Origin: Pseudomonas haemolytica
GTDB taxonomy: Bacteria; Pseudomonadota; Gammaproteobacteria; Pseudomonadales; Pseudomonadaceae
NCBI RefSeq assembly: GCF_009659625.1
Contig: NZ_VOIW01000001.1
Coordinates: forward strand, 372,001 to 436,000
Length of the DNA: 64,000 nucleotides
Reading direction: 5' to 3'
Each line of letters starts with the position of its first letter. Positions within the stretch are counted from its first letter, which is position 1. The notes under the pieces are model-generated. The model was not told where the DNA came from. It saw only the letters and a program-made list of their open reading frames with translations, and did no database searches. This document shows, piece after piece, positions 8,351 through 16,994 of the stretch. Both the position numbers and the translations under genes were made by a program.

Positions 8351-8986
8351 ATGCTTCGAGTAATAATTGCCGACGATCATCCCATTGTGCGCATTGGGCA
8401 AAGGGTGGTGATTGAAGCGAGTGGTACATGCATGGTCGTTGGTGAAGCCAGCGGCCCCGATGACTTGCTGGTGTTGCTGAGCACCACGCCTTGTGACGTG
8501 CTGGTGACCGATTTCGCCATGCCGGGCGGGCGTCAGGCCGACGGTTATAGTTTGCTGAGCCTGCTACGGCGCCAATACCCGACCCTACCGGTGATCCTCG
8601 TCACCATGTTCGCTAATATCGCAACCCTGCGTGCGTCTTTCGCCCATGGTGCGCAGGCCATTGTGGCCAAGAAAGCCTCGGCCAAGGAATTGCCCTCGGC
8701 AATCAAGGCGGTTGTCAAAGGCCAGACCTTTGCCAGCGAGTGCTTGCGCGAGCAGTTGCACGAGGCTGGGACGGGGGATCAATCGCAGGCACCACAGTTG
8801 TCCGGCAAGGAGCGCGAAGTGGTGCGCATGCTGGCCAGCGGGCTGACCGTCAGCCAGATTGCGGCGCGGGTCAACCGCAGCATTTCCACCATCAGCAAGC
8901 AGAAAAGTACCGCGATGAACCGGCTGTGTATTTCCACGGATGTAGACTTATTCGCTTATGCGCGCTCGGCGGGAATGGTGCCGTAG
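8351..8986 (+). CDS. Response regulator, NarL/BvgA/RcsB type (REC-LuxR HTH)
   Basis: A 211-residue DNA-binding response regulator. The receiver domain (1-125) has D8-D9 and phospho-acceptor D54 in VLVTDFAMPGG, then VTMFAN and the lysine of VAKKAS. A LuxR-type helix-turn-helix (about 145-205) reads LSGKEREVVRMLASGLTVSQIA followed by STISKQKSTAMNRL. It shows more resemblance to RcsB and BvgA than to NarL proper. The ATG is preceded by GTGAG. It lies 208 bases after the REC-Hpt gene, probably with its own promoter in that AT-rich gap. Position between two sets of DUF1120 genes suggests it controls the pilus, as RocA1 or BvgA control fimbriae; this is inference. Confidence 0.88.
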   Translation: MLRVIIADDHPIVRIGQRVVIEASGTCMVVGEASGPDDLLVLLSTTPCDVLVTDFAMPGGRQADGYSLLSLLRRQYPTLPVILVTMFANIATLRASFAHGAQAIVAKKASAKELPSAIKAVVKGQTFASECLREQLHEAGTGDQSQAPQLSGKEREVVRMLASGLTVSQIAARVNRSISTISKQKSTAMNRLCISTDVDLFAYARSAGMVP

Positions 8987-9215
8987 AAAGTTACAGTTTT
9001 ATGACAGTGATTTAAGTAAGGGGCAGGCCGCGGGATTCGTATTACTTGTATTAATTTTGAGCGAAGTGTCCTCTAAATTTCCATGGTCGCCCTGCCATTA
9101 GTGCAGCGGGGACATTACATTCCCTGTCTATTAGTTGAGTCGAACTTGCAGGTTGCGCAGGCGCCTCTGTGCGTTTGTTTAATTTGTTAATAATCGACCG
9201 AAAGTGAGCATTGAT

Positions 9216-9866
9216 ATGCAACCGCCTCGTGTACTTATTACCGGCGCATTCTTGTTGGCCGGTATTTCTAATGCAATAGCCGCCTCCAGCGTGGATCTGA
9301 GTGTGGTCGGTAAGATCACCCCGTCCGCTTGTACGCCTTCGTTTCCTGGCAGCAACGTAGTGGATTACGGGAAGATATCGGCGCAAGACCTGAAACCAAG
9401 CTTATCCACACCGTTGCCTGATACAACGCTCAAGATGAGGGTCGATTGCGCAGCCACTGCCTTGATTGCTGTCAAGGTAACGGACAACCGCTTGGGGACT
9501 GGCTATAACAAAAGCATCCCCTCACAACCGCTACTTTCAGGTTTTGGCCTGGGTCTGGCGTCAAATGACGCGAAGATTGGCGGGTACATGCTGAAAATAA
9601 GCGATGCTTTAGCCGATAGTATTCCGGGCGAGCCGATTGAATCCAAGGATGGGCAGACTTGGTTTGATGCCTGGGACTCAGTTTGGCAACCCGGTTGGAT
9701 GCGTTCGATAAAAGCGGCGGCAGGGCCTTCCATTGCTCCGAAGCCGTTGCAGACCTTGGAGGCTGACCTGCGATTCGAGGCATGGATCGCACCGAGCCGG
9801 GATCTGCCGATTACTGAAGAAGTTCAGATAGACGGCAACGCGACCCTGGATATCGTGTACCTCTAA
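9216..9866 (+). CDS. DUF1120 fimbrial subunit, detached sixth copy
   Basis: A 216-residue secreted protein starting MQPPRVLITGAFLLAG, with the signal peptide ending AIAASS. It shares the mature N-terminus SVDLSVVGKITPSACTP with the tandem copies, and then VDYGKISAQDL, VDCAATAL, TDNRLGTG, FGLGLASNDAKIGG, DGQTWFD and the terminal strand ATLDIVYL. GTGAG lies eight bases before the ATG; a GTG at 9204 is less likely. It is encoded on the opposite strand from the other five copies, beyond the two regulator genes, with about 230 bases of AT-rich sequence upstream. It may be an independently controlled subunit using the same chaperone and usher. Confidence 0.82.
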   Translation: MQPPRVLITGAFLLAGISNAIAASSVDLSVVGKITPSACTPSFPGSNVVDYGKISAQDLKPSLSTPLPDTTLKMRVDCAATALIAVKVTDNRLGTGYNKSIPSQPLLSGFGLGLASNDAKIGGYMLKISDALADSIPGEPIESKDGQTWFDAWDSVWQPGWMRSIKAAAGPSIAPKPLQTLEADLRFEAWIAPSRDLPITEEVQIDGNATLDIVYL

Positions 9867-9966
9867 ACACCTACAGGCATCACTCATTCCCTAGGCAAAT
9901 AGCCATGGCTTTCCCCGGTAGCGCAGACTATCGTTCAGCACCCTGACCATCGTGCGGACCCTGCCC

Positions 9967-10437
9967 ATGAGTGATGCCCACAACGCCCTGATCACCGAGT
10001 TCTACCGTGCCTTCCAACGCCTGGACGCCGACGCCATGGCCGCCTGCTATACCGATGACGTGGTGTTCAGCGATCCGGCATTCGGTGTGCTGCGCGGGCG
10101 CGATGTTGGCGATATGTGGCGCATGCTCACCACCCGCGCCAAGGATTTTTCCCTGACCTTCGACCATGTTCGCAGCGACGAAACCACCGGCAGCGCGCAT
10201 TGGGTGGCGACGTACCTGTTCAGCGCTACCGGCAATACCGTGGTCAACGATATCGGCGCGCGCTTTGTGTTTCGCGACGGCAAGATCTGCGAGCACCACG
10301 ACCACTTCGACCTGTGGCGATGGTCGCGCCAGGCCCTGGGTTTGAAAGGGCTGCTGTTGGGCTGGTCGCCGGCGCTGAAAAACGCCGTGCGCGCTCAGGC
10401 GCTTAAAGGCTTGAAGGCATTCCAGGCCGGTCGTTGA
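9967..10437 (+). CDS. NTF2-like / SnoaL-fold protein
   Basis: A 156-residue cytoplasmic protein of the NTF2-like superfamily. The opening helix [34 protein letters not shown] and the later strand [22 protein letters not shown] are characteristic of the cone-shaped alpha+beta fold. Members include ketosteroid isomerases, SnoaL-like cyclases and many proteins with unknown ligands; none of these activities can be assigned from the sequence. It starts at ATG 9967 and stands alone upstream of a GIY-YIG gene, 37 bases away, with which it may be co-transcribed. Confidence 0.8.
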   Translation: MSDAHNALITEFYRAFQRLDADAMAACYTDDVVFSDPAFGVLRGRDVGDMWRMLTTRAKDFSLTFDHVRSDETTGSAHWVATYLFSATGNTVVNDIGARFVFRDGKICEHHDHFDLWRWSRQALGLKGLLLGWSPALKNAVRAQALKGLKAFQAGR

Positions 10438-10474
10438 TAAGATTGGCGCTCCTCTGGTTTGCCGAAATCGCCCT

Positions 10475-10747
10475 GTGACTGATCCTGTTGAACCCAAACC
10501 CTGGTTCGTCTACCTGGTGCGTGCCGCCAATGGCTCGCTGTATTGCGGCATCAGCAATGACCCGGTGCGCCGCTTTGCCTCCCACCAAAGCGGCAAGGGC
10601 GCGCGCTTCTTTTTATCCAGTCCGGCGGTGGCGTTGGTGTACACCGAGCAATGTGCGAGCAAGGGTGAGGCGTTGCGCCAGGAGCGGTTGATCAAGAAGC
10701 TGAAGAAGAGCGCCAAGGAGTGTCTGGCGGCGAGTGGCAATCAATGA
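10475..10747 (+). CDS. GIY-YIG nuclease-superfamily protein (YhbQ/UPF0213-like)
   Basis: A 90-residue single-domain protein of the small GIY-YIG type. The signature is [20 protein letters not shown] (YVYLL...YTG equivalent), followed by the conserved arginine of [17 protein letters not shown] and the glutamate of [14 protein letters not shown]. Small members of this group, such as E. coli YhbQ, have been linked to DNA cleavage, but the cellular role is unclear. The start is GTG 10475 with no strong binding site. The arrangement with the NTF2-like gene is not informative. Confidence 0.85.
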   Translation: MTDPVEPKPWFVYLVRAANGSLYCGISNDPVRRFASHQSGKGARFFLSSPAVALVYTEQCASKGEALRQERLIKKLKKSAKECLAASGNQ

Positions 10748-10809
10748 TCGAAATTATTTGCTGATTCAGGTGAGGTAATTCACCGGCCCATCCGTGTAGT
10801 GCATGAAAC

Positions 10810-10824
10810 TGCGATCTATTCGCA
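10810..10824 (+). promoter_or_regulatory. Perfect inverted repeat upstream of the TonB receptor
   Basis: TGCGA (10810-10814) and TCGCA (10820-10824), separated by five bases, lie 32 bases before the preferred start of the receptor. The motif is not a good Fur box. It could be a regulator site, or chance if translation begins at ATG 10803. Confidence 0.25.
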
Positions 10825-10856
10825 TTAACAGCGTTTTCTACACGGGTTCTCACAGC

Positions 10857-13271
10857 ATGAAGTCAACGGCGGGCGGTTGGGTAAAACAGTGGCTGGGAGC
10901 CTCGGTATTGGCGGTGTCGGGGCTGGCGTTGCTGCCCCTGGCCGTGGCGCAGGCGCAAGCGCAGCAAAGCGCCCAGTTCAACTTTGCCCTGGCAGCCAAA
11001 CCGCTGCCTCAGGCCCTGAGCGATTTCAGCCGGGTCACCGGCATCAGCGTGATCTACACCGATGAAGCCCCCTATGGCCTGAATGCCCCGGCCGTCAGTG
11101 GGCAGATGAGCGCGACCCAGGCGCTGCAGCGCCTGCTGACCAACACCGGCTTCACCTTCCGCCAGATCGACACCCGCACCCTGGCCCTGGAGCCGGTGCC
11201 TACCGATGGTGCGGTCAACCTCGGCGCCACCACCATCAGCGCCGCCAACCCGACGCAGGACAGCACCAGCTACCAGCCGCCGCCCACCAGTTCGGTGATG
11301 CGTTCCCGTGGCCTGCTGCTGGAAACCCCGCAAACCGTCAACGTGGTGCCGGCCCAGGTATTGCGCGACCAACAGCCGCGCAACCTGGATGACGCCCTGG
11401 GCAATATCAGCGGTATCACCCAGTCCAATACCCTCGGCAGCACCCAGGATGCGGTGATGCTGCGCGGTTTCGGCGACAACCGTAACGGCTCGATCATGAA
11501 GGACGGCATGCCGGTGGTGCAGGGCCGAGCCATGAACGCTACTGCCGAACGCGTTGAAGTGCTCAAGGGCCCGTCGTCGCTGTTATATGGCATCCAGGAC
11601 CCGGGCGGCGTGGTCAATATCGTCAGCAAAAAGCCCGAGCTGGTGCAGTCCACCTCCCTGACCGCCCGTGGCTCGACCTTTGGTAGCGGCAAGAACGGCA
11701 GCGGTGGCAATCTCGACACCACTGGCCCTATCGGTGACAGCGGCTTCGCTTACCGGCTGATCGTCGATCACGAAGATGAAGATTACTGGCGCAACTACGG
11801 CACCCATCGCGAGACGCTGGTGGCGCCATCCCTGGCCTGGTATGGCGATACCACCCAGGTGGTTTTCGCCTATGAGCACCGCGAGTTTCTCTCGCCGTTC
11901 GACCGCGGCACGGCCATCGACCCCAAGACCAACCACCCGTTGAACATCCCCGCCACCCGTCGCCTGGATGAGCCGTTCAATAATATGGAAGGCCGCTCCG
12001 ATTTGTATCGCCTGACCGTCGATCACGACCTGAACGACGACTGGAAAGCCCACTTCGGCTACAGCTGGAACCGCGAGACCTACGACGCCAGCCAGGTGCG
12101 AGTGGTCAAGGTCAATACCAACGGAACCCTGACCCGCAGCATGGACGGCACCCAAGGCGCACTGACCACCGACCGCTTCGCCACCGCCAGCCTCGAAGGC
12201 AAGGTTAATGTGGCCGGTATGCAGCATGACCTGGTGTTCGGCCTGGATGATGAGTACCGCAAAATCTACCGTGCCGACCTGATCCGCCAGGCACCGCGGG
12301 GCACGTTTGACTACAACAATCCGGTGTACGGCAATGAAGTCGCAGGCACCACCGTCAGCGCACCGGACAGCAACCAGACCGACTTGCTGCGCAGCGATTC
12401 ACTGTTCTTCCAGGACGCGATTCACCTGAACGACCAGTGGATTCTGGTCGGCGGTGCGCGCTATCAGATGTACGACCAATACGCCGGCAAAGGTGTGCCC
12501 TTCACTGCCAACACCGATGGCAACGGCCAGAAGTGGGTACCGCGTGCCGGTCTGGTGTATCGCTACACCGACCAATTGTCGTTTTACGGCAGCTACACCG
12601 AGTCGTTCAAACCCAACTCCACCATCGCGCCACTGGCGAATAAAACCGTGTTGGATGGCAGCCTGGAACCGGAAGAGTCCAAGGCCTGGGAGCTGGGCAC
12701 CAAGTTCGATATGCCGGGGCGCATCACCGCGAGCGCGGCGTTGTTCACTATCGATAAGCGCAATGTGCTGGTGAAGGTCGGCGACGGTTTGACTTCGACC
12801 TACAGCATGGCGGGCAAGGTGCGCTCCCGTGGCCTGGAGCTGGATGCCAGCGGCCAGTTGAGCGACAACTGGAGCCTGATCGGCAGCTATGCCTACACCG
12901 ATGCCGAGGTCACCGAAGACCCGACGCTCAAAGGCAACCGCCTGCAAAACGTGGCGAAAAATACCGGCTCGCTGTCGGCCGTGTATGACTTCGGCAGCAT
13001 CCTGGGCGGTGATCAACTGCGGGTCGGTGCCGGTGCTCGCTATGTGGGCGAGCGGGCAGGGGACGCGGCCAACAGCTTCGAACTGCCGAGCTATACCGTG
13101 GCCGATGTCTTCGCCAGCTATGACACCAAGCTCGAGGGGCAGAAGGTCAAGTTCCAGCTCAACGTGAAGAACCTGTTCGACCGCACCTACTACACCTCGT
13201 CGGTGAATACGCAGTTTGTGTCTATTGGGGATGCGCGGCAGGTGTCGGTGTCCAGCACCTTGACCTTCTAA
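10857..13271 (+). CDS. TonB-dependent siderophore receptor with N-terminal signalling (STN) domain
   Basis: Outer membrane receptor for active uptake of a ferric siderophore, about 804 residues. A signal peptide (to about residue 34, AQAQAQ) is followed by an STN domain (FNFALAAKPLPQALSDFSRVTGISVIYTDE), as in FpvA, FecA and FoxA. Next come a plug domain (TPQTVNVVPAQVLRDQQ, then RVEVLKGPSSLLYG and DPGGVVNIVSKKP) and a 22-strand barrel ending in the aromatic-terminated strand VSVSSTLTF. The STN domain normally contacts a FecR-type anti-sigma factor, yet no ECF sigma or anti-sigma gene is adjacent. The siderophore is unknown. ATG 10857 is preferred because it gives a compact signal peptide; ATG 10803 is in frame and possible, and neither has a strong ribosome site. 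Confidence 0.9.
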   Translation: MKSTAGGWVKQWLGASVLAVSGLALLPLAVAQAQAQQSAQFNFALAAKPLPQALSDFSRVTGISVIYTDEAPYGLNAPAVSGQMSATQALQRLLTNTGFTFRQIDTRTLALEPVPTDGAVNLGATTISAANPTQDSTSYQPPPTSSVMRSRGLLLETPQTVNVVPAQVLRDQQPRNLDDALGNISGITQSNTLGSTQDAVMLRGFGDNRNGSIMKDGMPVVQGRAMNATAERVEVLKGPSSLLYGIQDPGGVVNIVSKKPELVQSTSLTARGSTFGSGKNGSGGNLDTTGPIGDSGFAYRLIVDHEDEDYWRNYGTHRETLVAPSLAWYGDTTQVVFAYEHREFLSPFDRGTAIDPKTNHPLNIPATRRLDEPFNNMEGRSDLYRLTVDHDLNDDWKAHFGYSWNRETYDASQVRVVKVNTNGTLTRSMDGTQGALTTDRFATASLEGKVNVAGMQHDLVFGLDDEYRKIYRADLIRQAPRGTFDYNNPVYGNEVAGTTVSAPDSNQTDLLRSDSLFFQDAIHLNDQWILVGGARYQMYDQYAGKGVPFTANTDGNGQKWVPRAGLVYRYTDQLSFYGSYTESFKPNSTIAPLANKTVLDGSLEPEESKAWELGTKFDMPGRITASAALFTIDKRNVLVKVGDGLTSTYSMAGKVRSRGLELDASGQLSDNWSLIGSYAYTDAEVTEDPTLKGNRLQNVAKNTGSLSAVYDFGSILGGDQLRVGAGARYVGERAGDAANSFELPSYTVADVFASYDTKLEGQKVKFQLNVKNLFDRTYYTSSVNTQFVSIGDARQVSVSSTLTF

Positions 13272-13348
13272 GATCGACCACAGTGGCCGGCGACGCATTG
13301 AGCTGGTAGCGTTGCCGCCACTGAAGACTTTGCAGGAAAACGGTACTG

Positions 13349-14806
13349 ATGCACTTGGGTCGATGGATACACACCAGCACCCTGCTGGTTGGCTTGAGCT
13401 TTTTGCTGGGCGGCTGCGCCAGCGTTTCGCAGACTTCCACGCCTGCCACCCTGGATAAACTGCTAACCGACCCGGCGCTGCACGGCGCCACGGTGTCGTT
13501 GACGGTGCGTGATGCCCGCAGTGGCGCCACTCTCTACCAGCACAACCCACACACCCGGTTGGTGCCCGCTTCCAACCTCAAGCTGCTGACCACGGCGGCG
13601 GCGATGGATGTGCTGGGGCCGCAGTACCGTTTCGCCACACAACTGCTGAGCAATGGCATACGCCAGGGTGACCGTTTGACCGGCAACCTGTACCTGCGTG
13701 GCCTCGGCGACCCGACCATCCAGTTCGCCGACTACCAGGCCCTCGCCGCGCAGTTGGCCAGCCAGGGCGTGCGCCAGGTGCAGGGCGACCTGGTGTTCGA
13801 CGACACGTGGTTTGATGCCGAGCGGCTGGGCGTCGATTGGTCCCATGATGATGAAACCACCTACTACGGCGCGCAGATTTCCGCGCTGACCGTGTCACCC
13901 AATACGGATTTTGATGCGGGCAGCGTGCTGGTCACGGCCAAGGCACCGTTGCGGGCCGGCTCGCCGGTAGGTGTCGAGATCTACCCGCCCACCGATTACC
14001 TGCAACTGAGCAATCGCGCCGTGAGTGGCCCGGGCAACAGCTATGGCATCAACCGTCGCCATGGCACTAACCTGCTACAGCTCAGCGGCGCGGTGGCACC
14101 GGGCCGGCAGAGCCAGCAACTGGTCAGCGTCTGGGAGCCGACGCAGCTGGTGGCCAATCTGTTCGAACAGGCCTTGGCGCAACAGGGCATTACGGTGCTG
14201 GGGCGTCGGGTGATGGGCGGGGCGAGCCCGGCTGCGGTAACGGTGCTCGCCGAGCACCAATCGGCACCGTTGCAGGAACTGATCGTGCCGCTGCTCAAAC
14301 TCTCGAACAACAACATGTCCGAAGCCTTGCTCAAGGCCATGGGCCGCCAGACCGCCAACAACGGCACCGCAGCGGCGGGTGCAGTGGCGGTGGCCGGGTT
14401 CCTCAAGCGTCAGGGGCTGGACACAAACGCCCTCAACCAGGTCGACGGCTCCGGCCTGTCGCGGCGTAACCTGGTGTCGTCGCAAACCCTGACCGACCTG
14501 CTGCTGGCCGCGAGCAAACAACCGTGGTTCAACGCCTGGTACAACGCGCTACCGATTGCCGGCAACGCTGACCGCATGACCGGCGGCAGCCTGGGTTATC
14601 GCCTGCGTGGCACCTCGGCCGAAAACAACCTGCATGCCAAGACCGGCTCCATGGGCGGCGTATCGTCATTGAGCGGTTACATCACCGACGCCCACGGGCG
14701 CAAGTTGGCGTTCTCGATGCTGACCAACAACTATGTGGTGGCCGGCGCGCAGGTCAAGGCGCTGGAGAATCGCGTGGCAGTGGCGCTGTCACGCAGCGAC
14801 GATTGA
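13349..14806 (+). CDS. dacB: D-alanyl-D-alanine carboxypeptidase/endopeptidase (PBP4, S13 family), lipoprotein
   Basis: Low-molecular-mass penicillin-binding protein that trims or cleaves peptidoglycan peptide cross-links in the periplasm. It has 485 residues. The signal sequence ends in a lipobox, LLGG-C23, so it is predicted to be a lipoprotein. The catalytic motifs are complete: SxxK at S75-K78 (PASNLKLL), SxN in LKLSNNNMSEALLK, and KTG in LHAKTGSMGG. Long insertions between the first two motifs are typical of S13 enzymes. It follows the TonB receptor by 77 bases and ends one base from the convergent hmgR gene. Confidence 0.93.
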   Translation: MHLGRWIHTSTLLVGLSFLLGGCASVSQTSTPATLDKLLTDPALHGATVSLTVRDARSGATLYQHNPHTRLVPASNLKLLTTAAAMDVLGPQYRFATQLLSNGIRQGDRLTGNLYLRGLGDPTIQFADYQALAAQLASQGVRQVQGDLVFDDTWFDAERLGVDWSHDDETTYYGAQISALTVSPNTDFDAGSVLVTAKAPLRAGSPVGVEIYPPTDYLQLSNRAVSGPGNSYGINRRHGTNLLQLSGAVAPGRQSQQLVSVWEPTQLVANLFEQALAQQGITVLGRRVMGGASPAAVTVLAEHQSAPLQELIVPLLKLSNNNMSEALLKAMGRQTANNGTAAAGAVAVAGFLKRQGLDTNALNQVDGSGLSRRNLVSSQTLTDLLLAASKQPWFNAWYNALPIAGNADRMTGGSLGYRLRGTSAENNLHAKTGSMGGVSSLSGYITDAHGRKLAFSMLTNNYVVAGAQVKALENRVAVALSRSDD

Positions 14807-14807
14807 T

Positions 14808-15587
14808 TCAGGGCTGATAGCCCATGCGCCAACTCACGGCCCGGGTCGCCGCCAGCAAATGCTGCGCCGCCGGGCCATCTTCATCGGCGTGGAACAGTGA
14901 GGTAGGGCCGACTACGGTCATCACCGCCGCCACTTGCCCCACCGCATTGAACACTGGCGCCGACAACGCATCCACGCCAGGCATCAGCAAACCATGCACG
15001 AAGTGCAGGCCACGGCTGCGGATCTGTTCGCACACGGTGGCGTAGGCCTGATCGTCGGCCAGCGAGTGGGCGGTGCCGGCTTGAACCTCGCGCTCGCGCA
15101 ATTCCACGGTTTCCCGCGATGGCAGGTAGGCGCTGAACACCAGCCCGGTAGACGAACTCAGCAGCGGCAACACGGAGCCCAGCTGTGTGACCACCGTCAC
15201 CGCACGCACCGCCGGCTCGATCTGCACCACTGTCGCGCCCTGGTTGCCCCACACCGCCAGAAAGCAGGTTTCATTCAACTCATCGCGCAGCTCGGCCAGG
15301 GGCATGGCGCCGACTTTCAACACATCCATGCTGCCCAATGCCGCCAGGCCCACGCGCAACGCTTCGCGGCCCAGACCGTAATGGTTGGTAGCGCTGTTCT
15401 GTTCGGCAAAACCCGAGGCGATCAACGCCTGCAAATAGCGATGGACCTTGCTCGCCGGCATCTGCACGTGTTCGGCCAGGCGTGACAACGAGGTGGCCGG
15501 GGACAGTTCGGCCAGGGCCTTGAGGATATCGGTGCCGACTTCCGCCGAGCGGACTTTCTGTTTACCGGTGTCGCGGGGCTTTTCCAT
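14808..15587 (-). CDS. hmgR: IclR-family repressor of homogentisate genes (HmgR-like)
   Basis: A transcription factor of about 259 residues with an N-terminal winged helix (about 12-70: ILKALAELSPATSLSRLAEHVQMPASKVHRYLQ) and a C-terminal IclR effector domain (about 85-250). It is divergent from hmgA, matching P. putida, where HmgR represses hmgABC and homogentisate is the inducer; the assignment rests on this context. The ATG at 15587 lacks a clear Shine-Dalgarno sequence. A TTG farther upstream at 15650 would run up to the edge of the operator, so it was not chosen. Confidence 0.85.
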   Translation of the reverse strand: MEKPRDTGKQKVRSAEVGTDILKALAELSPATSLSRLAEHVQMPASKVHRYLQALIASGFAEQNSATNHYGLGREALRVGLAALGSMDVLKVGAMPLAELRDELNETCFLAVWGNQGATVVQIEPAVRAVTVVTQLGSVLPLLSSSTGLVFSAYLPSRETVELREREVQAGTAHSLADDQAYATVCEQIRSRGLHFVHGLLMPGVDALSAPVFNAVGQVAAVMTVVGPTSLFHADEDGPAAQHLLAATRAVSWRMGYQP

Positions 15588-15651
15588 GGAAGGGCGAGAA
15601 TCCGAGAGATGAATGGGCGTCTTTATAGCTTGACGCTCGATAGTGATCAAA

Positions 15652-15666
15652 TTACGTTATGCGTAA
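15652..15666. promoter_or_regulatory. Candidate HmgR operator
   Basis: TTACG (15652-15656), five bases, then CGTAA (15662-15666) form a perfect palindrome in the hmgR-hmgA spacer, 41 bases before the hmgA start. HmgR of P. putida is reported to bind a palindrome in the hmgA promoter, so this is the natural candidate. A further TTACG half site lies close downstream, at about 15672. Confidence 0.6.
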
Positions 15667-15707
15667 CTGGATTACGATAAAAACAACTTCTGTACAGAGG
15701 AAGATCC

Positions 15708-16991
15708 ATGGACCTCGAATACCAATCGGGCTTTGGCAATGAATTCGCCAGCGAAGCCTTGCCCGGCGCGCTGCCGGTCGGGCAGAACTCGCCGCAAAAA
15801 GCCCCCTACGGGCTCTACACCGAACTGTTTTCCGGCACCGCCTTCACCGTAGCGCGCAGCGAAGCGCGGCGCACCTGGCTGTACCGCATCCAGCCGTCGG
15901 CCAATCACCCGGCATTCGTCAAGCTGGAACGTCAATTGGCTGGTGGCCCGCTGGGCGCGGTGACCCCCAATCGCCTGCGTTGGAACCCGCTGGATATTCC
16001 GAGCGAGCCGACGGACTTTATCGACGGCCTGGTCGGCATGGTCGCCAACGCGGGATCGGAAAAACCCTCGGGCATCAGCATCTACAACTACCGCACCAAT
16101 CGCTCCATGGAGCGCGTGTTCTTTAATGCCGATGGCGAACTGCTGATCGTCCCTGAGCAGGGCCGTCTGCGCGTCGCCACCGAATTGGGTGTGCTCGACG
16201 TCGAGCCACTTGAAATTGTGGTACTGCCCCGTGGGCTCAAATTCCGTATCGAACTGCTGGACGCCCAAGCACGCGGTTACGTCGCGGAAAACCACGGCGC
16301 CCCGATGCGCCTGCCCGACCTGGGCCCTATCGGCAGCAATGGTTTGGCCAACCCCCGCGACTTCCTGACGCCAGTGGCCCGCTACGAAGACCTCAAGCAA
16401 CCGACCACGCTGGTGCAGAAATTCCTCGGTGAGCTGTGGGCCTGCGAGCTGGACCATTCGCCGCTCAACGTGGTCGCCTGGCACGGCAATAACGTGCCGT
16501 ACAAATACGACCTGCGCCGCTTCAACACCCTCGGCACCGTGAGTTTCGATCACCCGGACCCGTCGATCTTCACCGTATTGACCTCACCCACCAGCGTGCA
16601 TGGCCTGGCCAACCTCGATTTCGTGATCTTCCCGCCGCGTTGGATGGTGGCCGAGAACACCTTCCGTCCGCCGTGGTTCCACCGCAACCTGATGAACGAA
16701 TACATGGGCCTGATCCAGGGCGCCTACGATGCCAAGGCCGAAGGCTTCCTGCCCGGCGGCGCGTCGCTGCACAGCTGCATGAGCGCCCACGGCCCGGACG
16801 GCGAGACCTGCACCAAGGCTATCAACGTGGACCTGGCGCCGCACAAGATCGACAACACCATGGCCTTCATGTTCGAGACCAGCCAAGTGCTGCGCCCGAC
16901 CCAGTTCGCCCTGGAATGCCTGCAACTGCAACCCGCTTATGACGCGTGCTGGGCCGCGCTGCCCGCCACCTTCAACCCGAACCGGAGATAA
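15708..16991 (+). CDS. hmgA: Homogentisate 1,2-dioxygenase
   Basis: Opens the ring of homogentisate to maleylacetoacetate with Fe(II) and O2, in the phenylalanine/tyrosine catabolic pathway. Its 427 residues match the family length. The start [20 protein letters not shown] is highly characteristic. The three iron ligands known from the human enzyme are found as H325, E331 ([12 protein letters not shown]) and H361 (SAHGPDGET). AGAGGA precedes the ATG. It is first in an operon with fumarylacetoacetase (3 bases downstream) and maleylacetoacetate isomerase, under the divergent IclR regulator. Loss of this enzyme in pseudomonads gives brown pyomelanin. Confidence 0.97.
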   Translation: MDLEYQSGFGNEFASEALPGALPVGQNSPQKAPYGLYTELFSGTAFTVARSEARRTWLYRIQPSANHPAFVKLERQLAGGPLGAVTPNRLRWNPLDIPSEPTDFIDGLVGMVANAGSEKPSGISIYNYRTNRSMERVFFNADGELLIVPEQGRLRVATELGVLDVEPLEIVVLPRGLKFRIELLDAQARGYVAENHGAPMRLPDLGPIGSNGLANPRDFLTPVARYEDLKQPTTLVQKFLGELWACELDHSPLNVVAWHGNNVPYKYDLRRFNTLGTVSFDHPDPSIFTVLTSPTSVHGLANLDFVIFPPRWMVAENTFRPPWFHRNLMNEYMGLIQGAYDAKAEGFLPGGASLHSCMSAHGPDGETCTKAINVDLAPHKIDNTMAFMFETSQVLRPTQFALECLQLQPAYDACWAALPATFNPNRR

Positions 16992-16994
16992 CCC

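Noticed and set aside
10748..10856. Fur box upstream of the TonB receptor
   Set aside because: AT-rich stretches were compared with the 19-base Fur consensus but fewer than half the positions match; only an unrelated TGCGA-N5-TCGCA palindrome stands out.
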